From contig JAVHNS010000006.1 of NCBI GenBank assembly GCA_036872755.1, forward strand, positions 1,488,001 to 1,552,000: 64,000 nt of DNA, in the 5' to 3' direction. The notes under the pieces are model-generated. The model was given only the letters and a program-made list of their open reading frames with translations, was not told where the DNA came from and did no database searches. Origin of the DNA: Orbilia blumenaviensis. Its lineage: Eukaryota; Ascomycota; Orbiliomycetes; Orbiliales; Orbiliaceae. The first letter of the stretch is position 1, and each line of letters starts with the position of its first letter. A program made the translations under genes and the position numbers. Below, piece by piece: positions 41,990 to 53,986 of the stretch.

Positions 41990-44900
41990 CCTGGGTGTTG
42001 CTGTCGATTCGATTACAATTCACAAAAGTATCTCGACATTGTTATGTATGTAAGGCCTCATACGATTAAAATCCACCCACACCTAAGCCAGATTCGAAAC
42101 TAACATTTAGCCATTCACCTGCTTAGAGAGGTGATACCTCTACATGCATCGTTCCTTCACAAAATTACACCTGATTTCATGTATCGCCTTATCACAAAAT
42201 CCCACTCAACTGACGAATCGAGTACAGGTACCGGCGGATACTCGGCATTTAGGTCTGAAGTCCCTGCATATTGAATTGGGACTCTCCAGACCATTCAAGC
42301 TTTGATAGACCCTCAAGCCTCGCCTCAGGTAGTCTCAAACTTTGACGCCGGGGTCATTGATCAGTAGTGTCAATTCATAGTCTTGACGGCGACATAATAT
42401 GAAAATCTTGGAAAGGTTTTCACTAGGGTGGGCGAGTTCAGGTTCTAAATTCATCAAAAAATGGGACCAAGGGTCTTGTTCCGATCGCGATCCGGTCCTT
42501 CGGGCACATCCTCGCCTCGACCTTGTGGTTTCGAAAAATTTCAAGCTAGAGCTCGTCTCGCAGTTCGACAAGTGGGTGATCACGGTGGCACAGCAGACTT
42601 CTAGGTCTATTCGGTAACACTAAATAGCTGTCATTAAAACCTTAGTACAAATAAAGGACGACTGTTGGGTTTTGGCTAAGTGGAGAACGAGGTACTTAAA
42701 CGCCGACGATCATTCGTCTCCGGAATCGACTAGGGCAAGGGTTGACACTGGATGAATTCGTACCGGGGCATATATAGATTGGCCAGCAAAAGGCATGGAA
42801 TCCTGAACATTAGTGAGTACTTAATCTTTCGATTATGTAAAAGTACCGATGGGCTATTCTTGACTGTTATTTTTATACACAAAGCGCTTTCTAATGTAGT
42901 CGCCACAGGAGAAAACACCCATGCTGACTGACGTGGAATATCGAGGCTGGAGCAGATTCATTCGATTGCTTTGACAGTGGAGCTTGCGCTTTTAGAAACG
43001 TCACAGGAAGGACAGCGGTTGAGAAATCACAGCTTCTATTGCATCCCATCTGCCGACGTGACAGTTCTGCAGTTTTTTCATGTGCCGGTCACATCTCAGT
43101 GTTCACGGGATTGAATATCAGAAAGGGGCTGTTCTGTGAAGCTACAACGAGAGCCCAGGTCTGGGCAGTAGCCTCCGCTTGCATGGGTAGCGCTTGGTGG
43201 TGCCACAGTAGCATCGCATCAAGCAAGATCAGGCGACCAGTACCCTTCTAGCTGCTTGACAGGGAAGGCAACACACACCTACATGTGCACACCTCTACAT
43301 TGAACGAATTCTGCAAATTAATTAGCTTGGGCTACTATTCTCAAGATTCATGAAACCTACCGACGGATAGAGGATTTTAACTAACTAGTTAATTTTCCAG
43401 CGTCTATTGAAGGCAGCCATGACGGTTTGGGGGCAGTGTCCGAGAAAGGTGCAAAAAAAAAGGAATGCTTTGAACAAAAAAAACAGTGCACCTTAGCGAA
43501 GAGGACCCAAGAATTTCCAAAGCCAAGGCGGGATTCCAACCACGTCCCCTTTCCTCGGGAATCTGCACAACCTCTAACCCGCAAGAATTCGCATGATTAC
43601 AGAAAGGCGATGCAAAAGGTTGTCGACTTCTCAAAAAAGCATCTGGTCGATGTCGACAAGTGAACCGCGCCTCGCTCGCCCATTCACTAATCAATGGGCA
43701 AAGCGGGCCTACATACTTCAAGACAATTCATGCAAGGAACGATTTGCCTTCGCGAAGGAAGCCAAAAAAAGATCGAGCTAGTGAACATCGACAGTAGCAT
43801 CGACAGCGGGATTTTTTAGCCACCACCCGCTTAAATCAGCTTCTGTTTCAAGCTTCATGCCTCCTGAACGAGAGAGCGGGCTTGGTACGATCTGGCAAGA
43901 ATGCAACCTCCTATCTCAACACAGAAATTTTCGCGCGCGGGCTCCAAGAAAAATATCCAAATCGGTAAAGCTTGCTTGACGATGGATAGCCAGTCAAGCC
44001 GTGTCTATGAATGTTGTCTAGTCGTTAGTTCTGGATTGATTGGTCGTGGAGAGATCTGGTCCTTAAGCTTGGGCGTTTGCCCGTATTGGCAGGGGTTGGT
44101 GTGAAGCTCAGCTAATGGCGAGCCCGAGTCTTTCGCCATGGCGAAGAATGCCAAACCACTTGTCCGGATCCGGTAACTGAAAAGACCCCGCGTCCTGGTC
44201 CGTTTGAGGGGCTCCCTCCATGACGAAGGTGCAGAATTTTGAATCGGATTTTACGCTAACGCGGCCACCCAGAGTGCCCAGGAAACGCCCCGGCTGGCAG
44301 CTTTAGCCATTTGCTGTGAAACCCTGTCATGTTTTGGCCATGGCTAGCCACATCCTGGGTTCCTGCTCAGGTACCCGTACTCCGTACTTCGATCAGCTCA
44401 CTCGGAAACAATGCTCCCCTATTTAACTGCCAGGAACAGATGCAACTCCGGGCATCTGTATCCTCTCCTGAGACTCCACACCGCCCAATGGCAGACTGTA
44501 TCCCTTTAGACACGGAAGGGTGTAAACTAAAGGCACTCGCAGAAAAGCTTAGCACTCTCCTGCATCAAGGTTTGCAGATGGAATGCAGATTTATAAAACG
44601 GGTCGACGAGCCACTTCTTGGGTCTTCCCCTCCTTCTCTTTTTCCACCATCACCAAGCAGTTCTTCCACCGAGCTATAGCTCTACTAACTCTTTTATTCG
44701 ACTGGGTCGATCACGTTCCTTACATTTCATTCCCTACCAGCCAAGCCGCTTTGATAGCACACAAAATATCCTGCTTGACGCATCGATATTTTTCTATCTA
44801 AAGTTTCTTGACCTTCCACTCATTCCAACTCAGGAACGCAAGTGTTTTATCAGTGGCTAGTTCCACCTCACGATCTTCCTCTATACGAAACAGGTTTTGA

Positions 44901-45057
44901 CTCGAAACCGGTAGGCAGCATTTTCTGTCGTAGTATAAAGGCTTCGTACACACTCTTTTTCTCGTTTCCAAAGTCATTAGCAAATATCATCGTCTGGGTA
45001 CGATAGATACATACCTCGGTGGATAGTGTTATCAAAAATTCATAAATAAATTTCGAA
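41990..45057. other. Long intergenic region upstream of the LPMO gene
   Basis: About 3.1 kb. Many frames of 60-105 codons on both strands overlap one another and none is convincing. Two TATAAA-type boxes occur near the right end: TATAAAA at about 44592-44598 and TATAAAG at 44934-44940. A degenerate tRNA T-arm-like word near 43527 could not be extended to a cloverleaf. Confidence 0.5.
44934..44940 (+). promoter_or_regulatory. Probable TATA box of the LPMO gene
   Basis: TATAAAG 118 bp upstream of the ATG at 45058, with only non-coding sequence between, in a position consistent with a transcription start 30-60 bp downstream. Confidence 0.45.
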
Positions 45058-46362
45058 ATGCATTTCACAACCTCATTCATTGCTGCGGCTGCGGCTTTCC
45101 TCCCTCTTGTTAGCGCTCACGTCAAGATGACAAAGCCCGGTCCATACACCATCAATACAGACAACGCTCCACTAGATCCCAGTGGTGCAAACTTTCCATG
45201 CAAATTCCCAGGTGGTATTGGATCGAGGGAAAGTCCAAAGACAACCTTTACACCTGGCGTCGCCGGTACCTTTGAGCTTACTGGTGGTGCTACTCATGGC
45301 GGTGGTTCCTGCCAAATCTCGATCACTTACGACAACCCGCCAACAAAGGACAGTGTCTTCAAGGTCGTTCAGTCGTATGAGGGTGGCTGCCCTGTCGTTG
45401 CTTCCGGAAACCTCGGTGGTGATGCTGGCATGGCACTCCCAGTTCTTCCAGTCGATCTTCCGGAAGGTTTGAAGGCTGGTGAGGCCGTCTTCGTCTGGAC
45501 ATGGTTCAACAGAGTTGGAAACCGAGAGATGTACATGAACTGCGCTCCAATCACTATCGGTGGCTCCGGCTCTTCTGATAGCACCTTCAACTCGCTCCCC
45601 GACATGTTCGTCGCCAATATCAATGGAGCCAAGAACAACGCTTGCACAACTAAGGAGAACTTCGACATTGTCTTTCCTAACCCAGGATCAAATGTTAGAG
45701 TTGTTGATGATGGTCACTTTGGTGCCGCTTGTGAAGGTGGCCCTAGCACCCCTGGAGGCTCTGGTAGCACTCCAATCGGCGGCGGCGAGCCATCTGAGCC
45801 AGTTGTTTCCTCTACTTCTCAACCACCGTCAGTTATCACCCAGCCCGCTCTCATCGGTGGACCAGCTGTTAGTGTTAGCAACATCGTTATTGGGACCTCC
45901 TTCACCGACATCGGCAGCCCATCCGAAACCCCAGTTCCAGAACCAGTCGAGACTAAGACTCCAACTCCAATTGTCGCCCCTCCTCAAACCACTTTCGTGA
46001 AAATCTCGACTACCGCCGCTGCTCCTGTTCAGCCTACCACTGCCCCAACCCCAACCAAGGATACTTCGTCTCCTGCACCAAGCCAAGGCGGTGATGGATC
46101 CAAGAATGGATCTGGTACCTTCCAGATTGGCCCATGTGATTCCTCTAAGGTTATTATCATCTGCGGTTCCGACCCATCTAGCTACACTCAGTGCTTTGAC
46201 AACAACATGGCCTACGGACCATTCGCCGTTCCACCTGGAACAGAGTGTGACAGCGCCGGTATGGGTGGATTCAAGGCCATCAAGCCAGTTTCCAGCCGGT
46301 TTGCTCGACGATACCTTGGTCGCAACCACCGAAGAAGCTTCGTTCACTCTCACAGTTTCTAA
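45058..46362 (+). CDS. AA11-type lytic polysaccharide monooxygenase with C-terminal Cys module
   Basis: Single-exon, 434 residues. The signal peptide MHFTTSFIAAAAAFLPLVSA is followed directly by His (HVKMTKPGPY), the N-terminal copper ligand of LPMOs. The catalytic domain (about 21-220) shows AA11 features: NFPCKF, GATHGGGSCQISITYD (second copper His in THGGGSC), SYEGGCP, WTWFNRVGNREMYMNCAPI, and FVANINGAKNNACTTKEN. AA11 enzymes oxidatively cleave chitin. A Ser/Thr/Pro-rich linker (about 230-350) leads to a C-terminal Cys module (FQIGPCDSSKVIIICGSDP, SYTQCFDNNMAYGPFAVPPG, TEC) resembling the chitin-binding X278-type module found on fungal AA11 proteins. The C-terminus ends in a basic, His-rich tail (RRYLGRNHRRSFVHSHSF) beyond that module. 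Substrate chitin is inferred from family and module. Confidence 0.9.
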   Translation: MHFTTSFIAAAAAFLPLVSAHVKMTKPGPYTINTDNAPLDPSGANFPCKFPGGIGSRESPKTTFTPGVAGTFELTGGATHGGGSCQISITYDNPPTKDSVFKVVQSYEGGCPVVASGNLGGDAGMALPVLPVDLPEGLKAGEAVFVWTWFNRVGNREMYMNCAPITIGGSGSSDSTFNSLPDMFVANINGAKNNACTTKENFDIVFPNPGSNVRVVDDGHFGAACEGGPSTPGGSGSTPIGGGEPSEPVVSSTSQPPSVITQPALIGGPAVSVSNIVIGTSFTDIGSPSETPVPEPVETKTPTPIVAPPQTTFVKISTTAAAPVQPTTAPTPTKDTSSPAPSQGGDGSKNGSGTFQIGPCDSSKVIIICGSDPSSYTQCFDNNMAYGPFAVPPGTECDSAGMGGFKAIKPVSSRFARRYLGRNHRRSFVHSHSF

Positions 46363-46864
46363 GCTCAACATGAGCTAGTTGGAGTTCTGTGCATGATGTA
46401 CCACTTCTTTCTACCATATACCATAGGGCATTTTTAACCACAGGAGTTCTTGGGTTTCATTTTGGTTCGCGGCGTTCATCATTTTGTCTCCTTTGTTTCG
46501 CATATCTTTCTTTTCTTTGTATTTGTATAGGGCACTGTGTTGCACTAGAATTTACACTTTATTATTTAGTATCAGATGCATGCTGGTGAATCTTCTGTAC
46601 AATATTTTTTTTTTTTACCTTTACCATAAAAGAATACAATAGTGGAACATACCCAAACAACCTAAACCTTGTGCCATTCTCCTTTTCGAGTAGTACGTAG
46701 GCCTCGACGCATTCTGGGTAAATATTTTGTGTGTAAAAGTGACTTGTGGTCGGTTTGCCCAGCCACGTCTCTATGTGAAACTGTTTCCCCCTGAACCTGA
46801 GAACTAAGGTAGCATTCCCTTCAGCGCTGGACACCACCGCAGCAAGAATACACTGCCACCCGTA

Positions 46865-46906
<42 letters not shown>
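46363..46906. other. Convergent 3' region with 41-nt poly-T
   Basis: About 540 bp between the stop codons of two convergent genes. It includes the LPMO 3' UTR, a T12 run near 46604-46615 and the long T tract at 46867-46907. A 91-codon minus frame (46562-46837) has no ATG-based support as a gene. Confidence 0.55.

Positions 46907-46907
<1 letters not shown>
46867..46907. repeat. Poly-T tract of 41 nt abutting a stop codon
   Basis: An uninterrupted run of 41 T (A on the minus strand). Its last base at 46907 is the third base of the TGA stop of the minus-strand CDC123-like gene, so on the coding strand the stop is followed at once by 40 A. Confidence 0.95.
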
Positions 46908-48007
46908 CATTCACTTTCATCTTCTCTACAATCATCATACACAAGTGCGACGATGAGGCTGTCTGAAAATCCGTACATGAATTCCCAATCTATCAGCCAC
47001 TGAAAGATGCCGCTACCAGCGGCAAGCTGGGCACCAAACGGGTTGATTTCGATAGGTTCTACTGACCAAATTGGCCCCTGTTGTGATGCTGAACCACCAT
47101 TTTCTTGCTGTAAAAGTTGAGCGTGCACATCAAGAACATAGCCTCCTTTGGGCAGTTCCAGCCCAGCTTCCTGCACTAAAAGTCTGAATTTTGTGTTGCA
47201 TTCTATCATTGCTGGTACCAATCTTTTGATCTTGTCGTAGTTGGCTGAAACGTCGTCTGCCCACCCACCGCTTCGTTCAGAGTATTGACTAATTGCCCTT
47301 ATATTCCCATTTGGTGGCACAAATATCCTAAATTCGTTCAAGGTAGATATTTCTTCTCGCCAGGGGATCAGATGAAGGACCTGGTGAGCGGTAGGCCTAT
47401 CCTCGTTGATGTCCTTATCGCGATAAACTCCGCATTCTAGTAAATCTCTAAGGGCCTTCTGGGTTCTTGATGAAGTGCACAGAGATACAATGATTGGCCA
47501 TGGTTCGCTGAAGGGGCCTTGGCTTCCTATTCCGTCCTTTGGAGAGCAGTCATTTAGACGTACGAAGTATTGTTTCCGCGATGTAGAACCAGGTTGCACT
47601 CGAAGGAATGGATCTATCAAAGGGAGAACTAGTTCCCTGAGATCTTCCTCTAAATTTGTCGGCACCCTTTGCAAGAGGACCCCCCCGTCAGCTGCTGATT
47701 TAAGTAGTCGGCATATAGATGGCGATAAAATAACCTCCTGCCCTCGGTCAAGGGCGGGGGCGTCCGGAATGGTTACCCCTTTTGCCTCGAATTGCATTCT
47801 TTGCAAAACAGGTTTCCATATATCGTACCATGTCTCCGTAAGGCGCCTGTAGTACTCCTGGCGGTCTATTGCCTCCTCGATAGCCTGAAGTTCAGTCGGA
47901 AGCTCCGAGTGGTTGTGGTTGTTGGTATTGATCCTGTCAGGGTTTCTGATTACCCAAGAACGGTTGACCGTTCGGACGGTTATTGGTGTCTCGTCTGCGT
48001 CCATCAT
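46907..48007 (-). CDS. CDC123/D123-family ATP-grasp protein
   Basis: 366 residues in one exon from ATG 48007. The pattern is that of the D123 family, whose founding members (Cdc123) are ATP-grasp chaperones for eIF2 assembly. Visible markers: QYFVRLNDCSPKDG (family RL..SPKD), KALRDLL, LIPWREEISTLNEFRIFVPP with EFRxFV, IRAISQYSERSGG (family ISQR/ISQY), GYVLDVHAQ, and VEPIEINPFGAQ in place of the DFNPW motif. The N-terminal part (1-120) is helical and diverged. Compared with canonical Cdc123 it lacks the obvious N-terminal region and has ISQY and EINPF variants, so it is more likely a fungal paralogue than the essential Cdc123. It is intronless, and its stop codon runs directly into a poly-A tract. 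Confidence 0.75.
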
Positions 48008-48789
48008 CGCGTCGATTCGTGAGGTTTTTAGCTTATTGTCGGGACTGGAGCTGTGATCTAGCTAAAATCCAGTGAGGTATTGATAACAGTCTGGGGTTAA
48101 AAGGCACATTCTTCGTTTAAGGCTACCAGTACCGGGGATTCCTGGGTAGTACTAGGTACCTACCTACCTACCTAGGTATTATTCATGGTATTCGTAAATT
48201 AACTTAAGATTGATAGACTTTAGAGTCGGTTATCTCAAGCCACGTTGCACAGATCGACGTCGAAGTTAAGTTTAAGTTTTAACCTGACGAATTCGCGAAA
48301 CTGACAATGCCTGCCTAAATAGGGACATAGGTAATATGTGTTAAAAGAATGCTTTAGAGTCCGTTCCTACACAAGAGTCCCCTCTAGATGGCTTAGGATT
48401 TGTTCAGGTGTTCATTACGTACCTTTTACGGATTCATCGGGTTTTCCAACCCCCGGGGCCTATAGTTATATTAGACTACCGAAAACTTTGATTAACTTGG
48501 AGATGCCTAGGTTAGTGTAAAGTATAGGATGTACTAATGCTGATCAGGTCTATGGGCCTTGAGAACCTGGATTAGAAGGGAATGGAGCGGTTTACAAGAC
48601 TAAGACGAAGTGATTTAGTGAAAAGTAAAATAAAATAAAATCCAAACTTTGACCCTCGTTTGCAGGGCCCCTTGGGTAAAATTAATATTAGTACAAGGTA
48701 ATTCGTTACATCGACGTCATTATGTCTTGATGGCTGTACTTGATAATATAGATTCCTGGAATGAACAGAGACTGCGGGTCAGTACTGGA
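48008..48789. other. Intergenic region, no gene seen
   Basis: About 0.8 kb with a short CTAC repeat at 48160-48174. It holds the promoter of the CDC123-like gene and the 3' UTR of the DUF3433 gene. Confidence 0.6.
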
Positions 48790-51700
48790 TTATGTCAAAG
48801 CCCTCTTTGCCCATTGTATCCAATACTCGACGGTTAACCCAATCTTCCCTAATCCTTGGTTTCTGACCTCCTGATTCGACATGTGGTCTAAAAGTGGTTC
48901 TCGCTCGATTCCTACTCTTAATATACTGTCTCTTCCTATGAATCTACCATAACCATATCGCCTGTTCAGCTTCGATAGATAGTCCTCTCGCTGGCGGCTT
49001 GTCAACAGTTCCGTGCCTCTTACATCGTCCAAGACCGAGCTCTTATGGAACAATTGGATTTCCGAGGCGATTGAGGTCGGCAGACGTTGGAAAAGTCGAG
49101 ATACCCGGAAAAGATAGAAATGGATTGCCAATAAGAAGTACCATCCTAGCAACGACGCAGCAAGAGCGAACATTGCCATTGACATTTGAACTCGTATAGT
49201 CGGCGTGAACTTTGTGCCTTGAAGTCGTGTGGTGGAATCGGGAGCCGCAACAAACATTTGATCGTAATAGATACCTAGGATTGAAGCAAAAACCCTCGAA
49301 TATGCTTCACTCATCTGCTCCCCGATCAAATTCATATCCAAGTCCTCTATGGGAGTTCGAGGGTCGAACGCTTTTGTCGAATTTGAGACTTGTTGAATCA
49401 TGAAATCTATCCATCCAGACGGTAGGGGCTCACTATTGAATTTGAGCCACTGGCCTGATAGCACTCCCACTTTGTTCGTATCAATGTCGGCTTGAAGAAG
49501 ACGTCGAGTGATTGCAAGCAATTGCGTCTCGGTAATTGCACCAGCAAAAAATCGCGACTTTTCGTCAGTGGTTGTATTTTTTGCTATGGCATTAACAACT
49601 TGATTCGAGGCATCGAGAGTAACTTCATACTTCTGGACGTCAAGTTTTGGTCGGCAGACGATCGACTTGTATCTCAAATTTGCTGATTCGAGTCGGGTTA
49701 AATTGAGCGTTTCCGCGAGACCGTCCAGCGCTTCAGCTCGAGAAAAGATAGCTGGCACGAGTCCGGCACATATTTCATTGTCCTTTGTACTATTCGAAGC
49801 TCCGAATAAAGTTGGATAACCTTCCATAGCCAGTGTTCCTTTATAGCCATCATTGATGAGAGTGTAGACAGTCGATAGCGCACTTAGTCGAAAGTCTGTC
49901 GAAAATTCGCATAAAGGCCCAGCGTTCTCGAATGCTGTGGCTTCCACTTGAAGCTTAATGGTTGTTTGCCCTCCTTGTCCTTGACCAGTACTCAGCGGGA
50001 CTTCTATTGTTTCGCAGGAAAGGCTAGCGTTAAGGCCAATGGTTTCTACTTGAATTAGGTCAGAGGAACTCGGAAGCCGAGTATCCGAAGTTTTGACCGG
50101 GAGAAAGAACCGATTTGCGGTTGTCCAAGATGGCAGAGGGGTATCTGTGGTGTAATTCGCATAAAGCCTATAATAGTGATCATAACGACCAACTACAAAA
50201 TGATGAGCTGGTATTAAAGACTCATCAATGTTAGAGTAATCCCAAGGGTATGGCAAAGCCTGAATAGAAGGGAGAAATCTGCCCGAATACTCCATTGAAG
50301 TTGGAGACAGAACAGTTTCGGGGTCAAAAAGGGCGCCGAGAGCGATTGCAAGGATATTAGTTGACAGAGCCGTGGCAGCGAGAATAGACAAAAAGTAGTG
50401 TTTGGACTTCAGCGCCGAAAATATGGTGAGAGCTGGCGGGGTAGATTCGAATTTGAGGGTAAGCGACTCAGAAGCTGTAGCATGACCACGTCGGAGGGTC
50501 TCGAGAGGCTGCAGGACACATATGAACCTAGTCAAGAGTACCCAAAACGGTTCAAGGAAAGTTCCTATCGCGGTAGGAGTGTAAGAAAACAAGAGCTGTG
50601 ATACGAAGATGCTCCCGCTGAACGATGGTAACCCTATTGCTTTATTAGTCTCTGGTTTTCTAAAAGTGATAACCTTTTAATCCAGTTCTTACCATCATTC
50701 GTAGTGCTGTAATAGAAAATATAGGCCATGAACCCGAGCAAACCCCCTAGGAGGAGAATAAAGGCCGTACCAGCAACTGCGCCTAGCTCCGAATTTCGCT
50801 CTTGCTCATTCTCATCGCGGCGTTGAGCTCGACCTATGTAGACTTTTGTTAGTTTTAGATGTCCATCTTTAGATATTGAAATATTCAAATATGAGCTGGT
50901 GTTCACCTGTTTGGGGTGGTGTGCCTCCTGAGGCTGCAAGTACGGATAATTGATACCTCCCCGATTGCGAGTTTAACTTGAATCTTAAATTCTCATCAGA
51001 AACCGCTTGATGAAGCTCATCTGAAGTCGATGTACCGTCCAACATCTCGAACTTTTCCAGAAGTTTCGGCTCGCTAGCGACAAGGGCCATAGTGCCAGCC
51101 AGAGAGGCAGGATCGTATAGTAGACCAGTCTTTCTTCTTGTGCTTGATACCAAGAAACAAGTCAGGAGTAGAGCAACGGCTCCAAGCAGCCCCTCTAGTA
51201 TTCTGACAAAAACTTCCGGGATTACCACTGTATCTGTCGTAAAAGACACCCTTCCATCTATGGCCTTGTTCTCAGGAACCATAAGTTTAGTTGCGGCATA
51301 TGTGGTGAATAGCAGCTTGTACGCTTTGTCAATAGTCGAGGTAAGAAATGAAACATCGAGATACTTCTCGATTTCAGAATCGATGGCGAACAAGTATCCT
51401 AAAACATTGGATTCGAAAACCCAATCGTAGTTTACCATTAACTCGGTAACTTCTTTCGTTTTCGTCGTATGCTGTGGAGCGGCGTTAAACGGCCCCCCGT
51501 TTGTAGCCTCCAACCCAATCCCTCCTCCAGATACAATAGTTTCGAAGATTGTCGCGTTGAACTCCTTATGTGTTAATTCTTGGGAAGGTCCAATATATGT
51601 GACATTCTTAATTAGTCGGGTCTGAGCATCGACGACCGCCTCGACCGGCGAACTGCGATACTTAGGCTCACAATAAACTGCTGTCACTGATGCCGTGGCG

Positions 51701-53204
51701 TTGTAGTCTCTCTGGTAGGCGAATATTACAAGAAACAAACTCGGGTCGGGGTCTTGAATCTGGCAGGTCGGAGTCTTGAGGTAATAAAGAGCATTGGCCC
51801 CAGAATTGTATCCAACGAATTGGGCATACCATGGCCTCCAAGGTTGGTCGGGGTCTGGGCTATATATTTTCGGGAACCCGGAGTGGCGGAAACTACAGTT
51901 GGTCTGCTTGTCATAAAAAAATTTCTCGTTGTCTTGGATTTCGGCTCCGGCAGGCGTTTTAGGATCTCGTATTATGATCCTTTCAGCGGGGCGACATTCT
52001 ACTTGGGAATAATATGCGGTAGAGTTTCCTGTCCAGAGTGCGCTCTTTACATCTGATGTTGGTCCAGATAAAGGTTCAAAAGGTAGAACAGCTTCAGATT
52101 TGGTGCTATAAACTGGAGGCGTAGAGTTCAACCAGGAGATAGAATAAGCGATATTTGTAAATGAAGTGGTTTCGGGTCCGAAGGCCGATAATTTTTGCAA
52201 TCCCTTAGTTGTTATAAAACTTGTAGGTAAAACCACCCGCTGCTGAGCTATCGCAACCAAGGAGCTCTGCAGAGGTGTGATAAACCAAAAAACCAAGACA
52301 GTTGCTGTTCCAATATGAAATACTGACCAATGACCTCTTTTGGCGGCTTTGAATGGCACGAATGCCAAAAAGTCGAAAGGGTAGCACAGCAAGACAGAAT
52401 TTTTTGCAGTAGCTCCATTTGGCTTTGATAATTCGAACCATGGTTCCAGTCGCTTCGCATCGAGATCTGATAATGAAAGTAGGATCGCGAATATTATAGC
52501 GGCTACAGTGCCCATATACTGTGAAACAAATATTTGCCAACCATTAAGACCATCACCTTGTGCAAAGGTAAGATATCCATCGCGTTTACTCTTCCTGAAG
52601 AGCAACTCGATGGATACAATAAAAAATAAAGTTAAAAGAATTAAGAAAATAAGATATGGGATTCGTAAAGTAAAAGGCTTCCAGCTTGGGAGATCGTGGT
52701 CTAAGAAATAGAAGACTGATTAGATGATACAAAGGGACAAAGAATTAGGTATAGAATTACCTTTTAGTTTATCTGACCCAAAACTTGAAAAACTTTTAAA
52801 AGACCACTTGCTAACGGGTGGGCGGGGGAACGGCTTTTCTATAGCTATATTTATAAGTCGAGAATTAGAACAGCTATAAAAAAAAGAAACCACAGCACCC
52901 CCTAAATCCAACTTGAAATGAAACATAATTTCATGCAACAGGGTATCTACAAACCTGTTATATTGGCAGAACTGGACCAACTGACTGCTGTGCCAGGTGC
53001 CGGGACGGGTGTGGGAGTTTGAGATGGTGTTGGACTTTGGCTGGGGTTCGATATTGTTGGACTCGAAGTCAAAATCGAAGTTGGTGCTGGACTTGGAGTC
53101 CTCGGGCTCGCAGTATGTGCCACAGGTTGGTTTGATGGTGTATTGAGAGAGCGATTTCTATACGGCAGCCTCCCTGTTGCGTCTTGCTGTTGGCGCCCGG
53201 CCAT
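48790..53204 (-). CDS. DUF3433-type large membrane protein, 5 exons
   Basis: Predicted 1368 residues from exons 52955-53204, 52761-52838, 50907-52700, 50693-50833 and 48790-50633. All four introns are phase 1 (116, 60, 73 and 59 nt) and the joins stay in frame. Exon 1 (MAGRQQQDATGRLPYRNRSL) is Pro/Thr/Ser-rich. Exon 3 begins HDLPSWKPFTLRIPYLIF, then hydrophobic helices, an extracellular-type region with many N-x-S/T sites and Cys, and a further helix (LLGAVALLLTCFLVS). Exon 4 encodes one more helix (TAFILLLGGLLGFMAYIF). Exon 5 repeats the layout: helices, an N-glycosylatable region with a DTPLPSWTTANRFFLPV motif typical of DUF3433, and a last pair of helices before a cytosolic tail. The two halves suggest internal duplication. 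Proteins of this family are specific to filamentous ascomycetes and have no known function; database names suggesting an enzyme are unreliable. Confidence 0.85.
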
Positions 53205-53986
53205 ATTGCACAGCTAATTTATAACAACCTCTTCAAACTGTTGCGGCGAAGAATTACTAGATTGGATCGAATTATGGCAAAGTATCTCTATAATTTCGTA
53301 TAACAACCGTGCCTCAAAAGCTTAAAACTATCTGCTCGATTCCCGTGCAAAACCGCTGGAAAAATTACGCAGGATATCGATATGTCGACACCAGAACGTC
53401 TAGATCGAACTGAATAGGAAGAAACACCACAAGACTTTTGTGTTGAAAAAAAATCGACCAGCAAATATGAATTAAACTTGAAGAGAAAATTTCGAAAAGA
53501 ATGACACTGAACAAGATAACAACATTAAAAAAACGCCGTGCCGAATGGAAGAATATAAAGATAATGGCAAAGCGCAGGACAAAACGGGCGGTGATACATT
53601 AATAACAATGCGTACTAAATCAGGCGATTCCCAGCGCTAAAATGCTACACAGGACAATGAAATTGGATCACAGAGTGCTTCTAATTGTGTTGACGAATGG
53701 GAATTTTGCCGACCCTAGCAAGTGTAGGGGGGGGACTGGCAAACCTTCCATCTCTGGAGTGGGCTGGGCGGTTACTTGAATGACACCCGACTTTGCCGCG
53801 AGCATGCAGCTTTTCCAGCAAGGTCCAGCCCCTCCAGAAGAGCAGGCGAGATGCAATTATCCATTGTTCATGTGGAGCGGGCTTATCGCAAGGGTCCAAA
53901 AGGGAAAACTGTCAGATCGAGAGCAGGCATAACAAAGGAAATGTCGTTAAGTTTCATCCATGCGTCAGTCGTACTTCATTTTGGAT
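53205..53986. other. Intergenic region, no gene seen
   Basis: About 0.8 kb between tandem minus-strand genes; it should carry the DUF3433 gene promoter. Short overlapping frames at 53668-54059 are not gene-like. Confidence 0.6.

Noticed and set aside
43500..43640. tRNA-like T-arm word (GGCGGGATTCCAACCACG) read on the minus strand
   Set aside because: The T-stem pairs poorly and no acceptor stem or anticodon arm could be assembled; other TTCGAA words in the window failed the same test.
44329..44679. 116-codon plus frame upstream of the LPMO gene
   Set aside because: It covers a TATA-like box and pyrimidine tract, has no domain, and overlaps an antisense frame.
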